DNA from: Legionella genomosp. 1
GTDB taxonomy: Bacteria; Pseudomonadota; Gammaproteobacteria; Legionellales; Legionellaceae
Length of the DNA: 8,962 nucleotides
NCBI GenBank assembly: GCA_945865355.1
Contig: CAMBDN010000092.1
Coordinates: forward strand, 1-8,962
Direction: 5' to 3'
Shown here: one piece after another, positions 1-6,496 of the stretch
How positions within the stretch are numbered: the stretch's first letter is position 1
Layout of the letters: each line of letters opens with the position of its first letter
The notes under the pieces: generated by a model
Told to the model about the DNA's origin: nothing
Databases searched by the model: none
The model's input: only the letters and a program-made list of their open reading frames with translations
Translations under genes and position numbers: made by a program

Positions 1-930
1 GCTTTCCAAGCTCTTGCCGATTTCTTCAGAAATCACTTGACCACTAACCAGAATAGCGATGTCTTGTAACATGGCTTTACGACGATCGCCAAATCCAGGT
101 GCTTTAACAGCACAGACTTTAACAATGCCACGCATGTTGTTAACAACGAGAGTTGCCAACGCTTCGCCTTCAACATCTTCAGCGATGATCAACAACGGAC
201 GACCAGCTTTCGCAACGCCTTCAAGTACTGACAGCATGTCACGGATGCTAGAAATCTTCTTGTCAACCAACAGAATGAAAGGATGCTCAAGTTCTGTTGT
301 CATGTTTTGTTGATTGTTGATGAAGTAAGGAGAAATGTAACCACGGTCAAACTGCATACCTTCAACCACTGATAATTCATTTTCCAGACCATTACCATCT
401 TCAACAGTGATAACGCCTTCTTTACCCACTTTCGCCATTGCTTCAGCAATGATAGAGCCAACGGCTTCATCAGAGTTAGCAGAGATAGTACCAACTTGCG
501 CGATTGCTTTACCATCTTTGCAAGGCTTAGACAGAGATTGCAAGTGTTTAGTAACGGCGATAACTGCTTTGTCGATACCACGTTTTAGATCCATTGGGTT
601 CATGCCAGCAGCAACTGCCTTGTGACCTTCGACCAGGATAGAACGAGCTAATACAGTAGCTGTTGTTGTACCATCACCAGCCGTGTCAGAGGTCTTAGAA
701 GCAACTTCTTTAACCATCTGTGCGCCCATGTTTTTAAAGCGATCTTCAAATTCAATTTCTTTAGCAACAGACACACCATCTTTAGTTACTGTAGGTGCAC
801 CATATGATTTTTCCAATACAACATTACGTCCACGTGGACCCATTGTTACTTGAACTGCATTTGCCAATGCATTAACACCAGCCAGCATTTGTTGGCGCGC
901 ATCGTCGCCAAAACGTAATTCTTTAGCCAT
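1..930 (-). CDS. groEL: Chaperonin GroEL (Hsp60), N-terminal 310 codons, cut by window edge
   Basis: Large subunit of the ATP-driven cytoplasmic folding chamber, which works with the GroES lid. The frame is read leftwards from ATG 928-930 and stays open to base 1, so about 310 of the roughly 550 residues usual for the family are present. The N-terminus reads MAKELRFGDDARQQM. Nucleotide-binding motifs are visible: TMGPRGRN at about residues 29-36 and DGTTT at 86-90, with Asp86 matching the catalytic Asp of E. coli GroEL. Further family blocks are GMNPMDLKRGID, VGTISANSD and KAPGFGDRRKAML. A TAAGGAGA ribosome-binding site at 939-946 sits 8 bases before the start. The gene follows groES by 27 bases and is surely cotranscribed from the heat-shock promoter upstream of groES. 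The sequence resembles Legionella HtpB closely. No frameshift or missing key residue is seen in the visible part. Confidence 0.98.
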   Translation of the reverse strand, partial: MAKELRFGDDARQQMLAGVNALANAVQVTMGPRGRNVVLEKSYGAPTVTKDGVSVAKEIEFEDRFKNMGAQMVKEVASKTSDTAGDGTTTATVLARSILVEGHKAVAAGMNPMDLKRGIDKAVIAVTKHLQSLSKPCKDGKAIAQVGTISANSDEAVGSIIAEAMAKVGKEGVITVEDGNGLENELSVVEGMQFDRGYISPYFINNQQNMTTELEHPFILLVDKKISSIRDMLSVLEGVAKAGRPLLIIAEDVEGEALATLVVNNMRGIVKVCAVKAPGFGDRRKAMLQDIAILVSGQVISEEIGKSLES

Positions 931-957
931 TATATTTATCTCCTTAATCGATAAAAA

Positions 958-1248
958 TTACTTCTCAATCACACCCATGATGTCATCTTCACGCATCACG
1001 ACCAGTTCTTGACCATTGATTTTGATTTCAGTGCCAGAGTACTTGCCAAACAACACAACATCACCCACTTTAACCGCCAAAGCACGTAAATCACCGTTGT
1101 CTAATACTTTACCAGCGCCTATAGCGATGATTTCGCCACGCATTGGTTTTTCTGCAGCGCTGTCAGGAATCACAATACCACCTGCTGTGGTACGCTCTTC
1201 TTCCATACGACGAACAACAACACGATCGTGTAAAGGACGAATCTTCAT
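958..1248 (-). CDS. groES: Co-chaperonin GroES (Hsp10)
   Basis: Small heptameric lid of the GroEL folding chamber, acting in the cytoplasm. The 96-residue length is the normal size for the family. The N-terminus MKIRPLHDRVVVRR and the C-terminal block VMREDDIMGVIEK are classic GroES sequence. The mobile loop at about residues 17-33 carries the hydrophobic tripeptide Ile25-Val26-Ile27 that contacts the GroEL apical domain. The ATG at 1246-1248 is preceded by a CAGGAGA ribosome-binding site at 1257-1263. Promoter-proximal gene of the groES-groEL operon, whose sigma-32 type promoter lies about 100 bases upstream. The translation is close to Legionella HtpA. Start, stop and identity are all clear. 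Confidence 0.98.
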   Translation of the reverse strand: MKIRPLHDRVVVRRMEEERTTAGGIVIPDSAAEKPMRGEIIAIGAGKVLDNGDLRALAVKVGDVVLFGKYSGTEIKINGQELVVMREDDIMGVIEK

Positions 1249-1350
1249 TCTCGTTTTCTCCTGGTTTTAGTTATTACCTGATTTATTTCAGAGTTAAGCT
1301 CTCTGACACATTAGCGTTCAATGCCTCACAAAAAACGCTTATGACAGGCA

Positions 1351-1379
1351 TATGGGGACAATTCAGTAACTTTCAAGGG
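1351..1379 (-). promoter_or_regulatory. Heat-shock (sigma-32/RpoH type) promoter of groES-groEL
   Basis: Read on the minus strand, the sequence gives CCCTTGAAA (1371-1379) followed, 13 bases later, by CCCCATA (1351-1357). This matches the sigma-32 consensus CTTGAAA-N11-16-CCCCATnT almost perfectly. Transcription would begin near 1344, leaving a leader of roughly 95 bases before the groES ATG. I see no convincing CIRCE operator (TTAGCACTC-N9-GAGTGCTAA) in the leader, so positive control by RpoH rather than HrcA repression is the likely mode. Confidence 0.88.
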
Positions 1380-1385
1380 CGCGAC

Positions 1386-1410
1386 CGAAAAAAAAAATTT
1401 GTTTTTTTCG
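1386..1410. repeat. A-tract/T-tract inverted repeat between the divergent promoters
   Basis: A run of ten A (1388-1397) and a run of seven T (1402-1408) are bounded by CG on both sides, forming an imperfect palindrome. It lies just upstream of the groESL -35 element and overlaps the proposed dsbD -35. Such A/T tracts can bend DNA or act as an UP element for RNA polymerase alpha subunits; that role is inferred from position only. Confidence 0.5.
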
Positions 1411-1426
1411 ATCCACACTCTACAAT
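1399..1426 (+). promoter_or_regulatory. Candidate sigma-70 promoter for dsbD
   Basis: TTGTTT (1399-1404) and TACAAT (1421-1426) are separated by 16 bases. The -10 matches TATAAT at five of six positions; the -35 is weaker. Transcription would start near 1433, leaving a leader of about 40 bases before the proposed dsbD ATG at 1473. It overlaps the earlier in-frame ATG at 1425, which argues against that ATG being the start. Confidence 0.38.
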
Positions 1427-1472
1427 GGTTAAAAAATTGAGTGCCATTATCCTAGAAAACACCGGGCTTCTA

Positions 1473-3248
1473 ATGAAAAATTGTGGATTATTTTTAATAC
1501 TTTTGCTGGTCTCAATCCTTGGCTTTGCAAACCAACCACCACCTGCAGCAGAGGTATTCCAGCTGTCAACACGTCTGGTTGACCCCAATGCCTTCGAGCT
1601 AGACTGGCAAATTAAAAAAGGATTTTTCTTATACAAAAGCCGCATTGAACTCACCGAAAGTCAAAGTACTAACTTTCATCTCGGAGAAACGCCATTTCCC
1701 GAAGCTCTTAAACAAACAGACAGCCAAGGAAAAGATTACTTTGTCTACCGTGATCATTTGACCCTCCCGGTTGCGGTGCTCGGCGAACAAGCTGGTGAAG
1801 CTTTACTCACTGTTCATTATCAAGGATGTGCTGATGATGGATTTTGTTATCCACCCGTCAATCAACCGATTAAATTAGCAATTGATAGTCATTTGGCACT
1901 GAATAACGTAACCATAGAAAATAATGAAACTATTGCGAAAACAACCGACACCGAGCCGCGCGACAATGAGCGATTCACACAGCTATTTTCTGCTAATAAC
2001 TGGGGTATTATTATTCTTAGTTTTTTTGGCTTTGGTTTATTATTGTCATTCACACCCTGTATATTACCCATGGTGCCAGTATTGTCAGGCATTATTGTTG
2101 GACACGGCCACGATTTATCCACCCGCAAAGCTTTTTTCTTATCGTTAAGCTACGTGCTCAGCATGTCCATCACCTACGCAATTGTCGGTGCAATCGTAGC
2201 CTTAATGGGTAGCAACTTACAAATTGCCATGCAATCACCCTGGACGATTAGCTTGTTTAGCCTGATTTTTATCTTGCTAGCACTCTCCATGTTTGGTTTT
2301 TATGAATTGCGTCTGCCAGTGTCTTGGCAAGCAAAACTGGCCAGTGTGACCCGTGGTCGAAGTGGTGGACATTACCTAAGTAGTGCATTGATGGGTTGTT
2401 TATCAACACTAATATTGTCTCCCTGTGTCACCGCACCATTGATAGGAGCTCTTGGCTACATCGCCCAGAGTGGTAATGTTACTTTAGGCAGTTTATCGCT
2501 GTTTTTCTTAAGCCTTGGGATGGGAACGCCCCTTTTACTGATTGGAACTTCAGCAGGGAAATTACTACCGAAAGCAGGCCACTGGATGAATGCTGTAAAA
2601 GCTTTTTTTGGTGTGATGCTCATTGCCGTTGCCATTTATTTAATGGAACGCATACTGCCAACAGCGCTGGTGATGGGCTTGTGGGCAAGCTTGCTTATTT
2701 TTTCAGGGATCTTTATGGGAGCTTTGAATAAAGCCAATTCGAATCTTGAAAAATTTTCGCAAGGTTTGGGCATCATTTTCTTGGTTTACGGCTTACTCAT
2801 ACTGATTGGTGCTAGCCAAGGAAATAGTAATCCCCTACAACCCCTTGCATCAATAAACAGAATCAATGATTCGGCAAACGAAAAGCCGTTTGTGACGGTT
2901 AAAACAATCAAGGAAGTCCAACAAGCCCTTGCAAACGCCAAAGGTAGACCCGTGATGCTTGATTTCTATGCTGATTGGTGTGCATCCTGCAAGGTCATCG
3001 CCAAAACCACATTACAAGATCAACGCGTACGCGAGGCATTGGCCGACTTTATTGTATTAAAAGTGGATCTCACCGCCAATAACGCAGATACCCAAGCCCT
3101 ACTGAGCCACTATAATGTTGTTGCCCCACCAACGTTTCTCTTTATTAACGCAGCAGGAAATGAACTACACAATCTGCGCTTAGTGGGTGAAACATCACCC
3201 AGCATATTTTATGACAAACTGAGCAGAACAATACATTCACAAAGCTAA
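1473..3248 (+). CDS. dsbD: Thiol:disulfide interchange protein DsbD (inner membrane)
   Basis: Moves reducing electrons from cytoplasmic thioredoxin across the inner membrane to periplasmic partners such as DsbC, DsbG and CcmG. Three domains are visible in the 591-residue product (E. coli DsbD is 565). A signal peptide occupies about residues 1-20 (MKNCGLFLILLL...). The periplasmic alpha domain carries QGCADDGFCYPP with Cys119 and Cys125. The membrane domain, about residues 178-448 with eight hydrophobic segments, carries FTPCILPM (Cys196) and LSPCVTAPL (Cys318). The C-terminal thioredoxin-like gamma domain carries YADWCASC (Cys503, Cys506). All six catalytic cysteines are present. The frame is open further upstream, with ATGs at 1143 and 1425. 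I chose 1473 because the signal peptide begins there and the earlier ATGs lie inside groES or the promoter. No strong ribosome-binding site precedes 1473. It is divergent from groES; rimO follows 68 bases downstream. Confidence 0.95.
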   Translation: MKNCGLFLILLLVSILGFANQPPPAAEVFQLSTRLVDPNAFELDWQIKKGFFLYKSRIELTESQSTNFHLGETPFPEALKQTDSQGKDYFVYRDHLTLPVAVLGEQAGEALLTVHYQGCADDGFCYPPVNQPIKLAIDSHLALNNVTIENNETIAKTTDTEPRDNERFTQLFSANNWGIIILSFFGFGLLLSFTPCILPMVPVLSGIIVGHGHDLSTRKAFFLSLSYVLSMSITYAIVGAIVALMGSNLQIAMQSPWTISLFSLIFILLALSMFGFYELRLPVSWQAKLASVTRGRSGGHYLSSALMGCLSTLILSPCVTAPLIGALGYIAQSGNVTLGSLSLFFLSLGMGTPLLLIGTSAGKLLPKAGHWMNAVKAFFGVMLIAVAIYLMERILPTALVMGLWASLLIFSGIFMGALNKANSNLEKFSQGLGIIFLVYGLLILIGASQGNSNPLQPLASINRINDSANEKPFVTVKTIKEVQQALANAKGRPVMLDFYADWCASCKVIAKTTLQDQRVREALADFIVLKVDLTANNADTQALLSHYNVVAPPTFLFINAAGNELHNLRLVGETSPSIFYDKLSRTIHSQS

Positions 3249-3256
3249 GACCTTCA

Positions 3257-3287
3257 TTGGACAAAATACCTGATAACCTCGTATAAT
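3257..3287 (+). promoter_or_regulatory. Candidate sigma-70 promoter for rimO
   Basis: A perfect TATAAT lies at 3282-3287. A TTGGAC at 3257-3262 (19-base spacer) or the overlapping TGGACA at 3258-3263 (18 bases) could serve as a suboptimal -35. Transcription would begin near 3294, about 23 bases before the rimO ATG. The gap after dsbD contains no visible hairpin terminator, so rimO may also receive read-through from dsbD. Confidence 0.45.
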
Positions 3288-3316
3288 TCGCACACTTTTT
3301 TAGCAGATAGAGCCCC

Positions 3317-4624
3317 ATGAATCATAAAGTTGGTTTTGTAAGTTTAGGTTGTCCTAAAGCATTGGTAGATTCAGAGCGAATCATTACGCAATTACGCGCT
3401 CAAGGCTATGATCTGGTATCCAGTTACCAAGACGCTGGCGTCGTAGTGATTAATACCTGTGGCTTTATTGATGCTGCTGTTAAAGAATCATTGGACACCA
3501 TTCGCGAAGCCATGGCTGAAAATGGTCGCGTTATTGTTACCGGCTGCTTGGGTGCTAAAGCGGATATAATCCGTGAGGCCTGTCCAGATGTATTACACAT
3601 CAGCGGAGCTCATGCTTATGAAGAAGTCGTACGCGCCGTACATCGTCATTTACCGCCTCCTGTAGATCCATTCACTCAGCTTGTACCGCCCCAAGGCATT
3701 AAGCTCACCCCCAGACACTACGCCTATTTAAAAATTTCCGAAGGCTGTAATCAAAAATGCACCTTTTGCATCATTCCCACCATGCGTGGAAAGTTGCAAA
3801 GCTATCCAATGACACAAGTTCTGTCTGAAGCGAAGCGTCTCAAAGAAGCTGGGGTACAAGAAATTTTAGTTATTTCGCAAGATACCAGTGCCTACGGTAT
3901 CGACACCCGTTACCAACCCGTTGAATGGCAGGGCAACACCATCAACACTCGCTTTTATGATTTGTGTGAACAATTAGGCGAACTTGGCATATGGGTACGC
4001 CTGCATTATGTCTACCCCTATCCTCATGTTGATGAAATCATCCCGTTGATGCGTGATAAACGAATCCTGCCTTATCTAGATATCCCCTTGCAACATGCAA
4101 GCTCTCGCGTTTTAAAAGCAATGAAACGGCCAGCCAGCAGCGAGAACACGCTTGCACGTATCGCCTCTTGGCGCGATATTTGCCCTGACATTACATTACG
4201 CTCAACCTTTATTGTTGGATTTCCCGGGGAAACAGACGATGAATTTGAGGAATTGCTAGCGTTTTTATCATTAGCAAAACTTGATCGCGTCGGCTGTTTT
4301 CAATACTCGCCGGTAGCTGGCGCTAAAGCAAACGAACTAGCAAACCCAGTACCAAAAGAGATCAAAGAAGAACGTTACCACCGATTTATGCAATTACAAG
4401 CAGAAATTAGCCGCGACAAATTAACAGCAAAGATTGGGACTCATCAGACGGTTCTCATTGATAACATCACCGACGAGCATATCATTGCTCGTAGTATGAG
4501 TGATGCGCCTGAGATTGATGGTTTGGTTTACCTACCGTTAGAGCAAGACGTTAGTGTAGGCACACTGGCTGAAGTGGTGATAACCGACAGCGATGATTAT
4601 GATTTATATGGTGATTTTATCTAA
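3317..4624 (+). CDS. rimO: Ribosomal protein S12 methylthiotransferase RimO (radical SAM)
   Basis: Adds a methylthio group to the conserved aspartate (Asp88 in E. coli numbering) of ribosomal protein S12, using S-adenosylmethionine and two 4Fe-4S clusters. The 435 residues match the usual length (E. coli 441). The N-terminal UPF0004 domain has its cluster cysteines in SLGCPKA (Cys12), NTCGF (Cys48) and TGCLGAK (Cys77). The radical SAM motif CNQKCTFC gives Cys144, Cys148 and Cys151. The C-terminal TRAM domain, about residues 370-435, contains ARSMSDAPEIDGLVYLP, which separates RimO from its tRNA-modifying relative MiaB. The start ATG at 3317 places the first conserved block at once, but its ribosome-binding site (GATAGAG) is weak. 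Its stop faces the stop of the next gene, 5 bases away on the other strand. Confidence 0.97.
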   Translation: MNHKVGFVSLGCPKALVDSERIITQLRAQGYDLVSSYQDAGVVVINTCGFIDAAVKESLDTIREAMAENGRVIVTGCLGAKADIIREACPDVLHISGAHAYEEVVRAVHRHLPPPVDPFTQLVPPQGIKLTPRHYAYLKISEGCNQKCTFCIIPTMRGKLQSYPMTQVLSEAKRLKEAGVQEILVISQDTSAYGIDTRYQPVEWQGNTINTRFYDLCEQLGELGIWVRLHYVYPYPHVDEIIPLMRDKRILPYLDIPLQHASSRVLKAMKRPASSENTLARIASWRDICPDITLRSTFIVGFPGETDDEFEELLAFLSLAKLDRVGCFQYSPVAGAKANELANPVPKEIKEERYHRFMQLQAEISRDKLTAKIGTHQTVLIDNITDEHIIARSMSDAPEIDGLVYLPLEQDVSVGTLAEVVITDSDDYDLYGDFI

Positions 4625-4629
4625 CATAA

Positions 4630-5298
4630 TTATTGCAAAGACATGCAAGCGAACGCACCCTCTTCAGTAGGTAAGTAAGCAAGTACCGCTGCCGCTGTTG
4701 CCTGCAAGCCCTTTTGCAGCAAATCGTACTCGGGATATAAATGAGCCACGCATTCTTTGGCATACGCTAAAGCTTCCTGACCAAGAACCTGCATTTTTAC
4801 ACGGAGCGTATCGACTCCGTTATCCCGAGCAGCATTAATGAATAACGCTAACGAATGGAGCATACGAGCATAACGGACTGGGTAATCATTCCATCCACGC
4901 GATTTCAAAGCGTGGATATACAGGGTCACGGAGCTTAAATAGATATCAACAAAGTCACTATCAGTCAGCAATACTTTAGCCTCTGCCATGTCAATTGACG
5001 CATCGTAATTTCTTTTTGGCCAATTCCACGTCGTTGGCACGTGCATTGGAAACATCCACCAGTCATAGTGGTAAATTTTAGTATAAAAATGTTTGTGTTT
5101 CTGAAATAGGTGTTCATAAGTATGCTTTTGCACACGCTTAATAATACTTAATCGATTTTCTTGATTTAACTCAACCAGCTTTATCTTTTCTTGCGGTGCT
5201 AATTCAGGATTTTGTAACGCCTTGTCCGTATACTCTTTAATCGATTGGGTGCGTTTATCATCCGCAAGTTTGAGAATAACATCTTTAGAAGCTGACAT
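4630..5298 (-). CDS. Unrecognised 222-residue protein with aromatic-rich segment
   Basis: I do not recognise the family. The product is predicted soluble: no signal peptide and no membrane segment. Residues 1-75 are charged and probably helical. Residues 61-98 are strikingly aromatic, with HYDWWMFPMHV at 77-87 and WNWPKRNYD at 91-99. A TDSDFVxxY motif at 112-120 is also found in the 306-residue protein encoded upstream. The rest looks helical and ends in PTEEGAFACMSLQ. I chose ATG 5296-5298 over the GTG at 5302-5304 because the AGGA at 5308-5311 is 9 bases from the ATG and only 3 from the GTG. It lies on the same strand as two other unknown genes, separated from the nearest by a 250-base gap with palindromic repeats. 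It is tail to tail with rimO. A lineage-specific or secreted protein is possible; function is unknown. Confidence 0.85.
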   Translation of the reverse strand: MSASKDVILKLADDKRTQSIKEYTDKALQNPELAPQEKIKLVELNQENRLSIIKRVQKHTYEHLFQKHKHFYTKIYHYDWWMFPMHVPTTWNWPKRNYDASIDMAEAKVLLTDSDFVDIYLSSVTLYIHALKSRGWNDYPVRYARMLHSLALFINAARDNGVDTLRVKMQVLGQEALAYAKECVAHLYPEYDLLQKGLQATAAAVLAYLPTEEGAFACMSLQ

Positions 5299-5365
5299 TA
5301 GCACTGTTCCTATGTAAATAAATTGTGACGCCCTTGTGCATCACAGAAAACGTAACTCACTAGGT

Positions 5366-5454
5366 ACGTCATCCAGAGGAGCTGGCGACAAAGGATCTCC
5401 GGCATAAACGCTGAAGACCATTCAGTAGATCCCTCGCTTCGCTCAAGATGACGT
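5366..5454. repeat. 89-bp imperfect palindromic intergenic element
   Basis: The left arm (5366-5398) starts ACGTCATCC and ends AAGGATCT. The right arm (5427-5454) starts AGATCCCTCGCTTCGC and ends GATGACGT, and is nearly its reverse complement. Between them an inner inverted repeat CTGAA (5411-5415) / TTCAG (5421-5425) closes the tip. Elements with GTCATCCTGAGCGAAGCG...GGATCT arms are dispersed in many bacterial genomes, so this is probably one copy of a family. A short open frame runs through it on the minus strand (5310-5519) and gives the typical chance peptide HLERSEGST; I do not count that as a gene. The element lies 3' of the 306-residue gene and could fold in its mRNA, either protecting or ending the transcript. 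Confidence 0.8.
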
Positions 5455-5457
5455 GGG

Positions 5458-5483
5458 GAGCCACCAAAAACCCCGGGTGCCTC
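5458..5483. repeat. Small hairpin next to the palindromic element
   Basis: GAGCCACC (5458-5465) pairs with GGTGCCTC (5476-5483) at seven of eight positions around a 10-base loop. It lies only 3 bases from the 89-bp palindrome and downstream of the 306-residue gene. There is no T-run after the stem on either strand, so a standard Rho-independent terminator is not supported. It may be part of the same repeat element. Confidence 0.4.
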
Positions 5484-5548
5484 AAAAATAACGCACTGTG
5501 GTTTCATTGCACACAACAATCATTTCTATATCACCCCTTTTTTCAGCT

Positions 5549-6469
5549 CTATGTTCTTGGAAGCGGTGCCTCTGCTGACAATAATAAGGGTTGATCAATT
5601 GAGTGCATGGCTAAATACGCGCTCACTGTTTCAGGTATATGCTCCCGTAACAGACGACTGATTTCTAAAGGTTCGGCAAGTGCGTCGCGCAGTGCTTGGT
5701 ATAATTTGGGTTCATTTTTTTCAAAGATAGCAGCCGATTCAAGCCCCGGAACGATAACTTCTATCCGCGGATAAGCATCGTTAACTTCTCTTACTGTCAT
5801 GCAATTTGAATTTTCTCGAAGTAAAAATGAAATATCTACGTTTACATTGTCATAAAAGGGATTATAAGCTGCAACAAAATCGCTGTCTGTCGCTACCTTG
5901 CCTAAAACATGCATCCGTTGTTTTAGCTTAGACAAATCGGTTAAGGTCATTGTTATTTCTTCGCGAGATAATAGCTCTTCAATTGCTTTAGGCAACTGCT
6001 CAATCACCTTATCATCAGGCCAGGTGCTATTCGCCATTTGTTCAATAACTGCAGCAATCATCTCCTGAGGCTTAGAACCCGTATCGAGAGCGCCTCCATA
6101 ACCACCTGCTACCGACAAATAAGAATTGGTAAATTCCCAGGGTAATTGCTGATGAAGAATCGTTGTCGCTATAGGTTTTGCACTCATGCTGATAACCGGT
6201 ATCAATTCTTTGGCTTTCGCATCGATATAATATATTTGGCATTCACTACCCTCTAGCGTTCTTCGATAAAGCGCAAATACAGGACCATACTTAATAGCCA
6301 AAGGTTCATGCCCACCAATAATGTCTAGAAAGGTCCGATTACTACTTGCAAATCCAAAGTAAAAATTATCACCTTTGTAGAGATCTGTCCTTTTTGACAA
6401 AGCAGCTAAATCGCCATAGGCACTTGTCGGTGATGAAGGATGTGCCTTAAGCTCACTCATTATTATCAT
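5549..6469 (-). CDS. Unrecognised 306-residue protein
   Basis: I do not recognise the family. No signal peptide or membrane segment is evident, so a soluble protein is likely. The N-terminal half (about residues 30-130) has alternating hydrophobic stretches suggestive of beta structure, with FYFGFASS and a glycine-rich VAGGYGGALDTG at 120-131. The second half is more helical. A TDSDFVxxY motif at 194-202 recurs in the 222-residue protein encoded downstream, in both cases shortly after a Lys-Val pair. Two ATGs compete (6467-6469 and 6458-6460); the first is 5 bases from a strong AGGAGA and is preferred. Its start is 27 bases after the stop of the 741-residue gene, so the two are very likely cotranscribed and perhaps functionally linked. 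A role in host interaction is possible from context only. Confidence 0.87.
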   Translation of the reverse strand: MIIMSELKAHPSSPTSAYGDLAALSKRTDLYKGDNFYFGFASSNRTFLDIIGGHEPLAIKYGPVFALYRRTLEGSECQIYYIDAKAKELIPVISMSAKPIATTILHQQLPWEFTNSYLSVAGGYGGALDTGSKPQEMIAAVIEQMANSTWPDDKVIEQLPKAIEELLSREEITMTLTDLSKLKQRMHVLGKVATDSDFVAAYNPFYDNVNVDISFLLRENSNCMTVREVNDAYPRIEVIVPGLESAAIFEKNEPKLYQALRDALAEPLEISRLLREHIPETVSAYLAMHSIDQPLLLSAEAPLPRT

Positions 6470-6474
6470 TTCTG

Positions 6475-6480
6475 TCTCCT
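6475..6480 (-). promoter_or_regulatory. Strong ribosome-binding site deciding the 306-residue gene start
   Basis: AGGAGA on the minus strand lies 5 bases before ATG 6467-6469 and 14 bases before the in-frame ATG 6458-6460. The spacing favours the first. It sits in the 27-base gap after the 741-residue gene, so the downstream gene has its own good initiation signal. Confidence 0.7.
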
Positions 6481-6496
6481 GGAAACTGCTTCATTA

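Noticed and set aside
300..581. A 93-residue minus-strand frame inside groEL
   Set aside because: It is an out-of-frame shadow of groEL codons. The conserved GroEL frame covers the same bases without interruption.
1290..1340. CIRCE (HrcA) operator in the groES leader
   Set aside because: TTAGCGTTC at about 1312 loosely resembles one half site, but no matching inverted half GAGTGCTAA follows at nine bases.
1143..1472. Extended dsbD start at ATG 1143 or ATG 1425
   Set aside because: The first lies inside groES on the other strand and the second overlaps the likely -10 box. The signal peptide begins at ATG 1473.
5310..5519. A 69-residue minus-strand protein
   Set aside because: It runs straight through the palindromic repeat and gives the familiar chance peptide of that repeat type. 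No ribosome-binding site or protein-like composition was seen.
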